The notes under the pieces were generated by a model. The model was given only the letters and a program-made list of their open reading frames with translations, did no database searches and was not told the DNA's origin. Below, in pieces: positions 33,574-41,929 of a stretch of DNA of 64,000 bases. The translations under genes and the position numbers were made by a program. Position 1 is the first letter of the stretch; each line of letters starts with the position of its first letter. Origin of the DNA: Pseudocitrobacter vendiensis (GTDB lineage: Bacteria; Pseudomonadota; Gammaproteobacteria; Enterobacterales; Enterobacteriaceae); NCBI RefSeq assembly GCF_943590815.1, contig NZ_CALSBS010000013.1, forward strand, positions 1 through 64,000, read 5' to 3'.

Positions 33574-34727
33574 CAGCCCATCTCCATGAAGAACAGTGCA
33601 GCGATGGCATCGATCAGGATCACCATGAAGATTGATTGCACAACACTAGAAGTCGTGTGGTCGCCTACCGACTCAGCGCTACCGGCGACCTTGAACCCTT
33701 CATGGCAGCCGATAGCGGCGATCATCACCGCGAAGAGCGGGGACTTGCTCATTCCGACAAGAAAATGGCGCACCTCGATTTTTTCCTGCACGATGGCAAG
33801 GAACTGTGCAGGAGGAATCTCCAAGCTCAGTGCGCATACAGTGGCGCCGCCCACAATGCCAGCCAAGATGCCTACTAATGTGAGCAGTGGCAAGGACACA
33901 AGAAGCGCCAGCACGCGTGGCAGCACCAGCAACTCGATGGGGTCGAGCGCGTTGGAGCGAAGCGCATCGATCTCTTCATTTGCCTTCATCGAACCGATTT
34001 GGGCGGTATACGCGCTTGCGGTACGGCCTGCAATCAATATGGCCGGGAGCAGCACTCCGAACTCGCGCATGAACGAGAAGGCGACCAGATGCACCGAGAA
34101 GATGCTCGCACCGAAGTTGGCCAGCACCGTTGCGCCCAGGAACGCCACCACCATTCCTACCATGAAGCTCAGTAGCGCCACGATGGGAATGGCGTCCACC
34201 GCTGACCGCTGGATTTGAGCGATCACCGAGGTCGTGCGCCAGCGACGCGGGTGACGAACGGTACGGCTCCATGTTTCGATGATCTGACCCACGAACCCGG
34301 CCAGACCAAGACACGCACGACAGCCCTGTTCCACGGTCAGGCCTATGCGTCCCAGACCGCGGAGCAGAGGATTCCCGCTCACCGCTGCTTTGTCCGTCTT
34401 CTGCTGAGCGGTAGCAGCGGCGGCAAGCGCTTTCATTAGGGCGAGGCGATCCGGGGACAGATTTGGAGCTGCCTCCGGCCGGTCGAGTATCGAGTCTGGC
34501 CCGAGAATTTCCACCAGCAGAGCCGCGCCGGCGGTGTCCAGTCTCTGGACTTGCGTCCAGTCGAGCAAGGGAGTGGCGTACCCCTCGGCATGGCTGATGC
34601 GGGCGGCGGACACGGATTTTGCCAGACTGGCGTAGTGCTCTATCGTCCAGTCGCCACCCGCCAGCCATTTGTGATCACCGCCGACCATGGCATCCTGCCG
34701 GAGCCAAGCCTGTGAAGCGTTGCTCAT
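33570..34727 (-). CDS. MlaE-like permease with N-terminal STAS domain
   Basis: A 385-residue permease, start ATG 34727 overlapping the upstream stop (ATGA). Residues about 30-90 form a STAS/MlaB-like domain (LLDWTQVQRLDTAGAALLVE), fused to the MlaE permease fold (IPIVALLSFMVGMVVAFLGA, LPAILIAGRTASAYTAQIGS, MTIME-type loop replaced by EEIDALRSNALDPIELLVLP). In E. coli MlaB is separate; such STAS-MlaE fusions are known in other MCE operons. Confidence 0.88.
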   Translation of the reverse strand: MSNASQAWLRQDAMVGGDHKWLAGGDWTIEHYASLAKSVSAARISHAEGYATPLLDWTQVQRLDTAGAALLVEILGPDSILDRPEAAPNLSPDRLALMKALAAAATAQQKTDKAAVSGNPLLRGLGRIGLTVEQGCRACLGLAGFVGQIIETWSRTVRHPRRWRTTSVIAQIQRSAVDAIPIVALLSFMVGMVVAFLGATVLANFGASIFSVHLVAFSFMREFGVLLPAILIAGRTASAYTAQIGSMKANEEIDALRSNALDPIELLVLPRVLALLVSLPLLTLVGILAGIVGGATVCALSLEIPPAQFLAIVQEKIEVRHFLVGMSKSPLFAVMIAAIGCHEGFKVAGSAESVGDHTTSSVVQSIFMVILIDAIAALFFMEMGW

Positions 34728-35344
34728 GGCTGCGTGTCCCGCCAAGCGCTGTCGATGCGCTCGATGCAGTTCGTGATCGCCGCTTTGGCATGACCCAGCA
34801 ATGTGTACGAACCGGCGAACTCTTTAATGACGTTGCCGCGCTCGAAGCAACTGGCGGCAGCAACGCGTCGTCCCGTACTTACATCGACTGCTTCGAACTC
34901 TAGGCTGGCACCGCCCGTCGTCACGGGTCCAACCAGCAGGGTCGTCATTGCATTGACTGCCCGATTCGGTGTCTGCAGTTCGGTGACCGCTACACGCACC
35001 CGAACCTGTCCCGTGCCACCTGGGGTGGCGGGACTTTTGCCTTCCTGGCGTTTCAGTTCGCTCGTCACATGGTCTAGCACTTCACGCTGCTGCGCGTCAT
35101 CGAGCCCATCGATGCGACCCGAGGCGGTCTTGATCTGCGCATCTTCCACCACGACAGCGGCATAACGCTTGGGCTCGAATCCCGCTGCGCGGTACATCAG
35201 TACGTTCTCGTATCGTGTCGGCGATAACTTCTCGTAGTCGCCGAGAAATCCGGAGCGCGTCATGCTGTTGGTCGCGCATCCAGAGAGCGCGGCTGCTACG
35301 CAAAAAAAAATGCCGCCGCGGATCAATGCAGTTTTGCTCTTCAT
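34724..35344 (-). CDS. DUF3313-like lipoprotein
   Basis: A 206-residue lipoprotein (lipobox LSGCATN, cysteine at residue 23). The start of the mature part, GFLGDYEKLSP, fits the DUF3313 family. It stands first among the transporter genes after the TetR gene (15 bp gap) and overlaps the permease gene. It may be an outer-membrane accessory protein of the transporter. Confidence 0.7.
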   Translation of the reverse strand: MKSKTALIRGGIFFCVAAALSGCATNSMTRSGFLGDYEKLSPTRYENVLMYRAAGFEPKRYAAVVVEDAQIKTASGRIDGLDDAQQREVLDHVTSELKRQEGKSPATPGGTGQVRVRVAVTELQTPNRAVNAMTTLLVGPVTTGGASLEFEAVDVSTGRRVAAASCFERGNVIKEFAGSYTLLGHAKAAITNCIERIDSAWRDTQP

Positions 35345-35359
35345 AATGGGTCTCCTTGA

Positions 35360-35848
35360 TCAAACGAAACTAAGACAGGCAATGCCTGCTGCGATGAGGG
35401 CGGTGCCAGACCAGCGCGTCACTGATGCGAGATCGCCTAGCAAGAGGGCGCCGATACCCAAGTTTCCAAGTAGCCCGATTCCTGCCCAGGCTGCAGAGGC
35501 CGCGCTGATCGGAATCCGCTTGAGCGCGAGCCACAAATCTCCGGCAAACCTGCGCTCGTGATTGGCTTGTACCGCGTCGAACGCCCGGATCATCTCGTCG
35601 ATCAGTGTCACGAACAAATCGCGTTTGGTCTTGAAATGATAGAGAAACGCCCCTTTGCTCAACCCGGCCCGCACGACGACGGCGTCCAGCGTCAGACGAC
35701 TGGCGCCTTCCTCCAGCACCAGTTCGCGAGCGGCCTGCAGGATGCGCTCGCGAGTTAGCTGGGCTCCTTGCTGGAGAACGGGCTGCGCATCGGTGCTGCT
35801 ATGGGCGGTGGACGGGGGGGGCAACTTTGTTTTCGCGCGAGGCGGCAT
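35360..35848 (-). CDS. TetR-type repressor fused to an SMR transporter fragment
   Basis: A 162-residue chimeric protein. Residues about 30-100 are a normal TetR DNA-binding domain (RERILQAARELVLEEGASRL, GLSKGAFLYHFKTKRDLFVT). From about residue 108 the sequence is that of the C-terminal half of an SMR pump: ALKRIPISAASAAWAGIGLL then LASVTRWSGTALIAAGIACL. TetR proteins normally have another 100 residues of ligand-binding domain. A deletion joining tetR to a neighbouring smr gene is the simplest explanation. It may still bind DNA, but ligand response and dimerisation are doubtful. It leads the minus-strand transporter operon. Confidence 0.75.
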   Translation of the reverse strand: MPPRAKTKLPPPSTAHSSTDAQPVLQQGAQLTRERILQAARELVLEEGASRLTLDAVVVRAGLSKGAFLYHFKTKRDLFVTLIDEMIRAFDAVQANHERRFAGDLWLALKRIPISAASAAWAGIGLLGNLGIGALLLGDLASVTRWSGTALIAAGIACLSFV

Positions 35849-35868
35849 GGTCGTGCTCCAAAAAAAGC

Positions 35869-35898
35869 TTGAGTCATATACAGTCCAGTCGGTATAGT
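35869..35898 (+). promoter_or_regulatory. Promoter and TetR-like operator for the efflux gene
   Basis: TTGAGT (35869-35874) and TATAGT (35893-35898) are spaced 18 bp. Between and over the -10 box lies the dyad TATAC...GTATA (35877-35881/35892-35896). This is the layout of a TetR-controlled divergent promoter between the regulator and the outer-membrane factor gene. Confidence 0.55.
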
Positions 35899-35949
35899 AG
35901 AAGGCGTAAAACAGTCCGTCAAGACTTTTTCGGAATGCAAGGACCTGCC

Positions 35950-37353
35950 ATGTCTCAAATTCTTGAACGCTATCGCCTCATGGCCATGATTTCGCCGCTA
36001 ATGCTTCTTGCGGCTTGCAGCCATGCTCCGCACTCTGCCGATCCGCCTCGCCTGGATGTACCGGCCCATTTCTCAAATGAAGAGGGAGGTGAAGGCATCC
36101 TGGACAAATCATCCCGCCGTACTCTTCCCGTCGACTGGTGGACGGCCTACGGCGATCCACAGCTCAATGTCCTAGTCCGGGCGGCGCTGGAGCGCAACAC
36201 CGAACTGTCGATTGCGCGCGCGCGCGTCGACGAGGCCTCGGCCGCCACGCGGCGAGCACGGGCCTCCCTGCTCCCCTCGTTGTCCGCGGGCACGCAGGCA
36301 ACTCGAGGACGCGACTATTCAGAGAACGTTGCGATCGGCAATGATGGCCGCGCCACGTTGTCTGCATCGTGGGAGGCAGACCTGTCGGGGCGGCTTTCGC
36401 AGGCAGCAGAAGGTGCGCGCCTGGATGCGGTGGCAGCCGAACAAGCGTGGGTTGCCACGCGTTGGCAGGTCGCGTTTGAAACAGTGTCGGCGGCTGTGCA
36501 GCAGCGCCAAGCCAGTGAACTCGAAGCGCTCGCCACGGCGCGGCTGGCATCCGCCGAGCGACTCGTCTTGCTGACACAACGGAAGTTCGAGGCCGGACAA
36601 GCTACCGGCTTCGACATCGAGCGAACCCGCTCCGGCGTCGTCGCACTGCGTGTGGAGCAAGAGCAACTTCGGCGTGCGCGCGGCGAGGCGACGCATGCAC
36701 TTGATGTACTAGCGGGACAAACGCCCGGAGCGTCTGCAGCTTCTCCGACTCTTGCTTCACTCGCCGCCCCCAATTGGACACCGACACGCATACCTGCGGA
36801 CCTGCTGAGTGAGCGGCCCGACGTGCGCGCCGCCGAAGCGAAGTTCGCAGCCGAAACCGCGCGCTGGAACGCAGCCGAAGGCGAACGCTTCCCTAAGCTG
36901 GTGTTGGACCTGAGCGGCGGACGGCAGCGCGTTGAGAGTGCGGGGACGCGCATTACCGGCAACATTTTTTCACTTGGGGCCGGGGTTTCGTTGCCGATCT
37001 TCGATGGTGGCGCGATCCGTGCCGGCATCGAGACCGGAGAGGCGCGCAGCCGAGCTGCGCGCGCGGAGTTCGAGCGCACTTTGTTGAGTGCATTGCAGGA
37101 CGTAGAGAACGCATACCTCGGTTGGCATACGCAGCACGCCGCACTGGAGCATCAGACCGAGGGGGTCGCAGTCGCGGAGCGTCAGCTCGATCGCAGCCGC
37201 CGTCTGTTTGAGGCGGGACAAGTGGACGCCACGGTGGTGGCCGAGGCTGAGGCGGGGGTGATGTCAGCGCAGGCTTCGCTGATCCGCACGCGGGCCGAGA
37301 CAGCCGTGCAATGGGGTGTGCTGGCAAAAGCACTATCCGGCCCACCTGTTTGA
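35950..37353 (+). CDS. Outer-membrane efflux lipoprotein (NodT/OprM family)
   Basis: A 467-residue TolC-like outer-membrane factor from ATG 35950 (AAGGA upstream). Signal peptide with lipobox LLAACSH; then two OEP repeats with WWTAYGDPQLNVLVRAALER, LSASWEADLSGRL, LSERPDVRAAEAKFAAETAR and ALQDVENAYLGW. Such proteins form the trans-envelope duct for RND or other pumps. No RND pump or membrane-fusion protein is adjacent; the divergent operon is an MCE-type transporter, an unusual partner. Confidence 0.9.
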   Translation: MSQILERYRLMAMISPLMLLAACSHAPHSADPPRLDVPAHFSNEEGGEGILDKSSRRTLPVDWWTAYGDPQLNVLVRAALERNTELSIARARVDEASAATRRARASLLPSLSAGTQATRGRDYSENVAIGNDGRATLSASWEADLSGRLSQAAEGARLDAVAAEQAWVATRWQVAFETVSAAVQQRQASELEALATARLASAERLVLLTQRKFEAGQATGFDIERTRSGVVALRVEQEQLRRARGEATHALDVLAGQTPGASAASPTLASLAAPNWTPTRIPADLLSERPDVRAAEAKFAAETARWNAAEGERFPKLVLDLSGGRQRVESAGTRITGNIFSLGAGVSLPIFDGGAIRAGIETGEARSRAARAEFERTLLSALQDVENAYLGWHTQHAALEHQTEGVAVAERQLDRSRRLFEAGQVDATVVAEAEAGVMSAQASLIRTRAETAVQWGVLAKALSGPPV

Positions 37354-37442
37354 TCGGGGAAGCTTGCTGGAGCAGCTTGCGAAGGCTAGATAGCGTGGCG
37401 CAAGGCGAAGGTGGTGAGGCCTAAGTGAGGAGGAATGCGAAC

Positions 37443-38348
37443 ATGGAAATTCGGCATCTGCGCTACTTTCTAGCGGTGGCAGAGGAACTGCACTTTGCCC
37501 GAGCCGCAGAGCGCCTCCACATCGAGACATCGCCGCTGTCGCGCGCCATCAAAGAGCTTGAAGAGGAGTTGGGCGTAGCGCTATTTGCGAGAACCACTCG
37601 GAGCACCCGCTTGACTCGTGCAGGCAGACTCTTCTTTGAGAGCGTACCCCGTGTCTTCGCAGCTTTGCAGCAGGCGCGCGACAGTGTGAACGCCGCAGCC
37701 AATGGCTTTCATTGCCAGCTCCGTATTGCATTGTCTGATGGAATCACGCCATCGCGCCTGCCTGCGTTGTTGGCGCTCTGCCGGCAGGAAGAGCCGGAAG
37801 TGGAAGTTCGCTTCTTCGAAGTGCCTTTGTCACAGCAAATCAAGGGATTGTGTGGCGAACTGTACGATCTCGGCTTCGCTCAATCGGATGAAGTCGGCGA
37901 AGGCATCATCGCCGTGCCGGTGTGGAGTGACCCTCTGATGGTAGCTGTGCCCGCACGGCACCCCTTGCTATCCCACAAACAGATTCCCCTGGAAGAGCTG
38001 TTGCGGTATCCGCTGGTGCTCTGCGACGCGGTGGCGTGTGAGGGCCATGCTCGGCAAGTTGAACGGGTGCTACGTCGCGTGGACATTGAGCCTCTAATTG
38101 CCGAACGCGTGACTTCCAGCGATCTAATGATGGTCCTGGTTTCGGCGGGACTTGCACTAGGCCTCACAGGAGGTGCGCATATTACTGCCAGCAGGGAACA
38201 GGGTGTGGTCGCACGGCCGCTGACTGGAGGTTCGCCCATGCTCACGACCTATCTGCTACGACCGGCCAGCGAGCCGTCAGAAATACTGACTCGCTTCATG
38301 GAACGCGTTCATTCGATCAAATCTCCAGACGCCAAAAGTCGGCGGTAA
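37443..38348 (+). CDS. LysR-family regulator
   Basis: A 301-residue LTTR with N-terminal HTH (MEIRHLRYFLAVAEELHFAR, AAERLHIETSPLSRAIKELE) and a substrate-binding domain (LRIALSDGITPSRLPALLAL). Intact length. It is oriented with the following exclusion-lipoprotein and SMR genes. Its target is unknown; the SMR gene or the upstream efflux gene are candidates. Confidence 0.9.
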   Translation: MEIRHLRYFLAVAEELHFARAAERLHIETSPLSRAIKELEEELGVALFARTTRSTRLTRAGRLFFESVPRVFAALQQARDSVNAAANGFHCQLRIALSDGITPSRLPALLALCRQEEPEVEVRFFEVPLSQQIKGLCGELYDLGFAQSDEVGEGIIAVPVWSDPLMVAVPARHPLLSHKQIPLEELLRYPLVLCDAVACEGHARQVERVLRRVDIEPLIAERVTSSDLMMVLVSAGLALGLTGGAHITASREQGVVARPLTGGSPMLTTYLLRPASEPSEILTRFMERVHSIKSPDAKSRR

Positions 38349-38380
38349 ACCATCACACAATCTCCCAAGGAAACTTAACC

Positions 38381-38644
38381 ATGAAGAAGATTGCTCTCAT
38401 ATTGCTTTCCTCGACACTGGCAGCCTGCAGCCCATCCGGGAAACCAGATAAAGGCAACCTTCCGACGGTCGATGAATTAGCGCTCAATCCTGAGCGGCTG
38501 AAAAAGTTGCGCCAGCAATGCAAGTTGGATCGTCCTATGCTGGGCGACCAACTATGTAACCGGGTTGCCGAGGCTACGCGAAAGCGCTTTTACGAAGATG
38601 GCGATGTGCCCTACACCACACCTAAAGAGCCGCCGAAGTTCTAA
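38381..38644 (+). CDS. EexN/TrbK-like entry-exclusion lipoprotein, second copy
   Basis: An 87-residue lipoprotein (lipobox LAACSPS). The core LNPERLKKLRQQCKLDRPML then CNRVAEATRKRF matches TrbK at 49331 in the same ICE (DPVRLKALRGQCAVDRQAMG, CRAAAEAFRRRF). TrbK/EexN proteins in the inner membrane or envelope block entry of related elements. This copy lies in the cargo, away from the trb operon, and could extend or change exclusion specificity. Confidence 0.75.
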   Translation: MKKIALILLSSTLAACSPSGKPDKGNLPTVDELALNPERLKKLRQQCKLDRPMLGDQLCNRVAEATRKRFYEDGDVPYTTPKEPPKF

Positions 38645-38702
38645 GCTGGTGGTCACGCTGGAGTATGTATGCCGGATATGAAAAACTTGAAGGAGAATTG
38701 CA

Positions 38703-39020
38703 ATGGGCTGGATCTATCTTGTTTTGGCTGGATTGTTTGAAATCGGATGGCCGGTCGGGCTGAAAATGGCGCAAGAGCCAACATCGCGTTGGAGTGGGGT
38801 CGCAGTAGCCGTCTCTTTCATGACAATTAGCGGCGCCTTCCTATGGCTTGCTCAGCGTCAGATACCGATTGGGACTGCTTATGCGGTGTGGACGGGTATC
38901 GGAGCGGCGGGAACGTTCTTAGTCGGAATTCATTTCTATGGCGACCCAACCTCCCTGATGCGATACCTTGGCGTGGCGCTGATCATCCTGGGCGTTATCA
39001 CGCTCAAGTTATCGAGTTGA
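38703..39020 (+). CDS. SMR-family small multidrug transporter
   Basis: A 105-residue four-helix transporter. The catalytic glutamate is in AGLFEIGWPVGLK (Glu13), and helices include AVSFMTISGAFLWLA, IPIGTAYAVWTGIGAAGTFL and YLGVALIILGVITL. It is of the SugE/Gdx-like type by its GWP motif; guanidinium export is therefore possible. GGAG precedes ATG 38703. Confidence 0.9.
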   Translation: MGWIYLVLAGLFEIGWPVGLKMAQEPTSRWSGVAVAVSFMTISGAFLWLAQRQIPIGTAYAVWTGIGAAGTFLVGIHFYGDPTSLMRYLGVALIILGVITLKLSS

Positions 39021-39107
39021 GTACTAGCTCCTTTGATAGCGTAGTCACTGGGACACCCTGCGACACAGACTGGATCGGGTTCTGGGAACTCGCACGGTCA
39101 CCTCCTC

Positions 39108-39270
39108 CTAGTCGTTATATGTGGTGAGCTTGCCGCAGCCTCGGGAGAGTTCGAGCCAGTGCGCGTAAGGCGGTGGAGCAGCCATTCCGGGTGCTCCACC
39201 TTCAGCTCCTGCAAAGGTGGAGAAAGAGTGTGGGTTGGCTAGCATGGCGCGGCCAAGAATCACCAAACCC
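39108..39270 (-). pseudogene. C-terminal remnant of an old-yellow-enzyme-type oxidoreductase
   Basis: A minus-strand frame of about 55 codons reads GLVILGRAMLANPHSFSTFA ... PPPYAHWLELS, like the C-terminus of NADH:flavin oxidoreductases (LANPH and PAPYAHWLER are familiar). No N-terminal part is present; the frame is bounded by the decayed amidotransferase gene at 39273. Confidence 0.4.
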
Positions 39271-39272
39271 AT

Positions 39273-39862
39273 CTACCTGCCAGCGATCACGTGCTCGGCC
39301 ATTCGCGGATCGTCGATGCCCCAACTCACTGCCACAGGTAGCCCAGTCTCGCGGCTCATGCGTTTGGCAAAGGGGCTGACGCGACGGCCGGCAACCAGCG
39401 GCTGGCCATTCGCTTCCTTGACATTAACCAGTCCGGCTCGGCCGTGGCAGGCCGCCGCGACCACCCTGCCGTCAGCCCAAGCGCCCGACAGCAGATTGAC
39501 GAGCGCCCCGCTCCGGGTAAGTCCCACATGGTGCCATGGCCGCCGGGCAGGAACATCACCGCACCCCCTTCCGGGGCGATGCTGTCGATCTTCAGCGAGC
39601 CTTCGAGCTTGTCCATCGACACCTTGTCATCGAGGAAGCATTCCACGCTCGGCGGGTTCATGCCTTCGCTCGCTATGGAATGAGGATCCACCGGAATCTC
39701 GCCGCCGGCGATTGACGCAATATCCACATTGGCACCTGCATCGACCAAGGCGTAGTACGGGGTGGACTGTTCCTCGAACCACACGCCGGTCAGGCGCGGG
39801 TCGTCGCCCATCGTTGCCTGCGAAGTCAAAACCAGCAGAATCTCGAGGGGAGTTCCCATCAT
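39273..39862 (-). pseudogene. Frameshifted DJ-1/PfpI-type amidotransferase-like gene
   Basis: The first part (39862 to about 39515) encodes ILLVLTSQ, GGEIPVDPHS and VMFLPGGHGTMWDLPG of a class-I glutamine-amidotransferase-like/DJ-1 protein. The continuation, including the cysteine elbow VAAACHGRAGLV, is in the next frame (39527-39273), so one base was lost or gained near 39510-39525. The C-terminal end also appears cut at 39273. Probably non-functional unless there is a sequencing error. Confidence 0.7.
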
Positions 39863-39906
39863 GGTTTTCTCAGTTCAGACGCTTGGGATCAAGCGGCCAG
39901 CGACCA

Positions 39907-40437
39907 TTACGCCTGCTTGGCTTTGCGCGCTGTCTCGACCAAGCTGTCGAGCCAGTCCTGATGGCCGTTGATCATCGGGTTGGGTTTGGCGTTGTGCAGC
40001 TCCTCGGCCGGCTTGCCCTTCTGCGTTTCCTGCGTGAGGATGCGCACGCGCCCGCCGTCCAGGTTCTCGACCAGCCAGGCGTGATGCACATCCAGGCGCG
40101 TATCTGTGCCTTCCTCGCCGGACCAGCCGTGCCAGGCCACGCGGCCGGGTTGCCCATCCGCAGGTGCCACGTACTCGTTGCACTGCCCCTCTACCGGGAA
40201 GCCGAAGGTCTCGAAATAAAATCGATCGCCGTCGGCCAGTACCGGGCCTTTGCCGCCATGAAAGCGCACGTTAGCCGAGTTGGCGTAGTAGCTTGGCCAC
40301 AGCGATGGTGTGACGAGTAGCGGCCATACGTCGGCCGCGCTCAAGCCGGCGGCGATGATCTCATTAGAGGCGAAATTCTCAGTAAAGCCCGGCGTGTAGC
40401 CTTCGGGCCAGAGGATGGCGTTCTGTTGCTTGCTCAT
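39907..40437 (-). CDS. SRPBCC (START-like) domain protein
   Basis: A 176-residue protein of the SRPBCC/polyketide-cyclase fold: AAGLSAADVWPLLVTPSLWP, FYFETFGFPVEGQCNEYV and GWSGEEGTDTRLDVHHAWLV. It binds a small hydrophobic ligand in related proteins. GGAG-type site (GAAGGAGC) just upstream. It lies next to the decayed amidotransferase and downstream of a LysR gene on the same strand. Confidence 0.82.
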   Translation of the reverse strand: MSKQQNAILWPEGYTPGFTENFASNEIIAAGLSAADVWPLLVTPSLWPSYYANSANVRFHGGKGPVLADGDRFYFETFGFPVEGQCNEYVAPADGQPGRVAWHGWSGEEGTDTRLDVHHAWLVENLDGGRVRILTQETQKGKPAEELHNAKPNPMINGHQDWLDSLVETARKAKQA

Positions 40438-40717
40438 ATCGAAGCTCCTTCACAAAATGTCAATGACGCAACAGGGGTGGCTGCGTCATTCAAGTGGTCA
40501 TAGAGCAATCATGAGCCTCCCTGTGAAATAAGTGAAATCCTAATTTTTTATTTTTGAAATCATATAATTTGATATCAGCGTCTAGGTTCTGCCATCCGCC
40601 GACAAGGCTATCTCGCAGCGGTGCTACGAAAGGGTCCGTCTCCAATTGAGCCGGCTGATTGCATATTTGTAGTGCGAGGCAGAGTTGTGCTGAGCATGAC
40701 GATGAGAGCCATCTTGC

Positions 40718-41623
40718 CTACTTGTTGTTAGCACAGGAAGTGAACAGCAGTGCTCGTATCCAGCGATGTGCTGGATCGTGATGGGTGCGTTCGTGCCAAG
40801 CAGCCGTCTTGGTGAACCCCGGTATCTTCATCGGCGGCAGGGAGATAGCCAGCTTGTCCATACCGGCGACCAAGCGGCTCGGCAAGATCGCGACCATGTC
40901 ACTGGCACGCAGGATGTCTGGCAAGATCAGAAAGCTCTTGACCGACAGTGTGACGCTTCGTTGTTTGCCCAACTGTTCTAGCGCATCGTCGGTGACGCCG
41001 CGGAAACCTCCACCATCGTAGGAAACAAGCGCATGGTCGAGAGCACAGAACTGCTTAACTGTCAGCTTGCGCCCCATAGCCGCTGGATGGTCTTCCCGCA
41101 GGACACACACGTAGTGCTCCTTGAATAGCTCTCGGGCATGCAGATTTGGCGGAGTGATCTCTGGCGTCAGGAGGGCTAGATCGATTTGACCGCGCTCAAG
41201 CTGGTTCTGTAGCAGTCCGCTCTCGACTGGCACTAATGAGACTCGAACGCGCGGTGCGTGCTGTTTGAGTGCCGATAGAAATGGGACAGCAATGGCACGC
41301 AGCGCATAGTCCGTCGCGGCGATGGAGAAGGTCAGTTGTGCGGTGGCCGGGTCGAAAGAAGGTGGCTGGAGCAGCGCGTCGATTTCCGCTAGCACCTGTT
41401 TGACAGATATCCCTATGTCTAGCGCCCGCTGCGTCGGAACGATGCCCCGCTGCGCACGCGCGAACAGCGGGTCGCCGAAGCTTTCACGCAGCCGCGCAAG
41501 CATGCCGCTCAAGGCCGGTTGGGTTAGTCCAAGACGTGCTGCCGCCCGTGTCACGTTGCGTTCGTCCAACAATACGTCCAGCGCCTTGAGTAAGTTGAGA
41601 TCCATGCTCTTGATATCTTTCAT
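40718..41623 (-). CDS. LysR-family regulator
   Basis: A 301-residue LTTR of the NodD/LinR-like type: MDLNLLKALDVLLDERNVTR, AAARLGLTQPALSGMLARLR HTH, then LTFSIAATDYALRAIAVPFL. The 280 bp between it and the SRPBCC gene probably hold that gene's promoter. Together they look like a small detachable regulon in the cargo. Confidence 0.9.
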   Translation of the reverse strand: MKDIKSMDLNLLKALDVLLDERNVTRAAARLGLTQPALSGMLARLRESFGDPLFARAQRGIVPTQRALDIGISVKQVLAEIDALLQPPSFDPATAQLTFSIAATDYALRAIAVPFLSALKQHAPRVRVSLVPVESGLLQNQLERGQIDLALLTPEITPPNLHARELFKEHYVCVLREDHPAAMGRKLTVKQFCALDHALVSYDGGGFRGVTDDALEQLGKQRSVTLSVKSFLILPDILRASDMVAILPSRLVAGMDKLAISLPPMKIPGFTKTAAWHERTHHDPAHRWIRALLFTSCANNK

Positions 41624-41929
41624 TCTTATCCAGATTTCAATAAATAATTCTTTCCCATGATATCTAGATTCTGCTCATGAGGGGAGCGAGACCCAGCGAG
41701 AATTTTTTTCTGGGCAACCTCTTGGAAACTCCAAATGCGCCATAGGGTGCTTTAGTTTGCGGCGTTTGTCTTCGACTCGCCCCGCCGCTCATTCTTTCTT
41801 TTCCCTCGACCGTTGTGCTCAAAACGGTCTTTGACGGGCACCCACGCGGCACCGATCCTCGCTCTATGCGGCACGTTCCTGTGCCGCTTTTGAACGAGGA
41901 ATCAGTGCAGGGAAATCGGAGGCCAGTCA
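41624..41929. other. Leader region of traG with hairpin
   Basis: No gene. A GCGGCAC/GTGCCGC hairpin (41868-41887) followed by TTTT lies 40 bp before the traG start and may stop read-through from the cargo or attenuate transfer gene expression. TCGGAGG upstream of ATG 41930 is the ribosome site. Confidence 0.45.
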
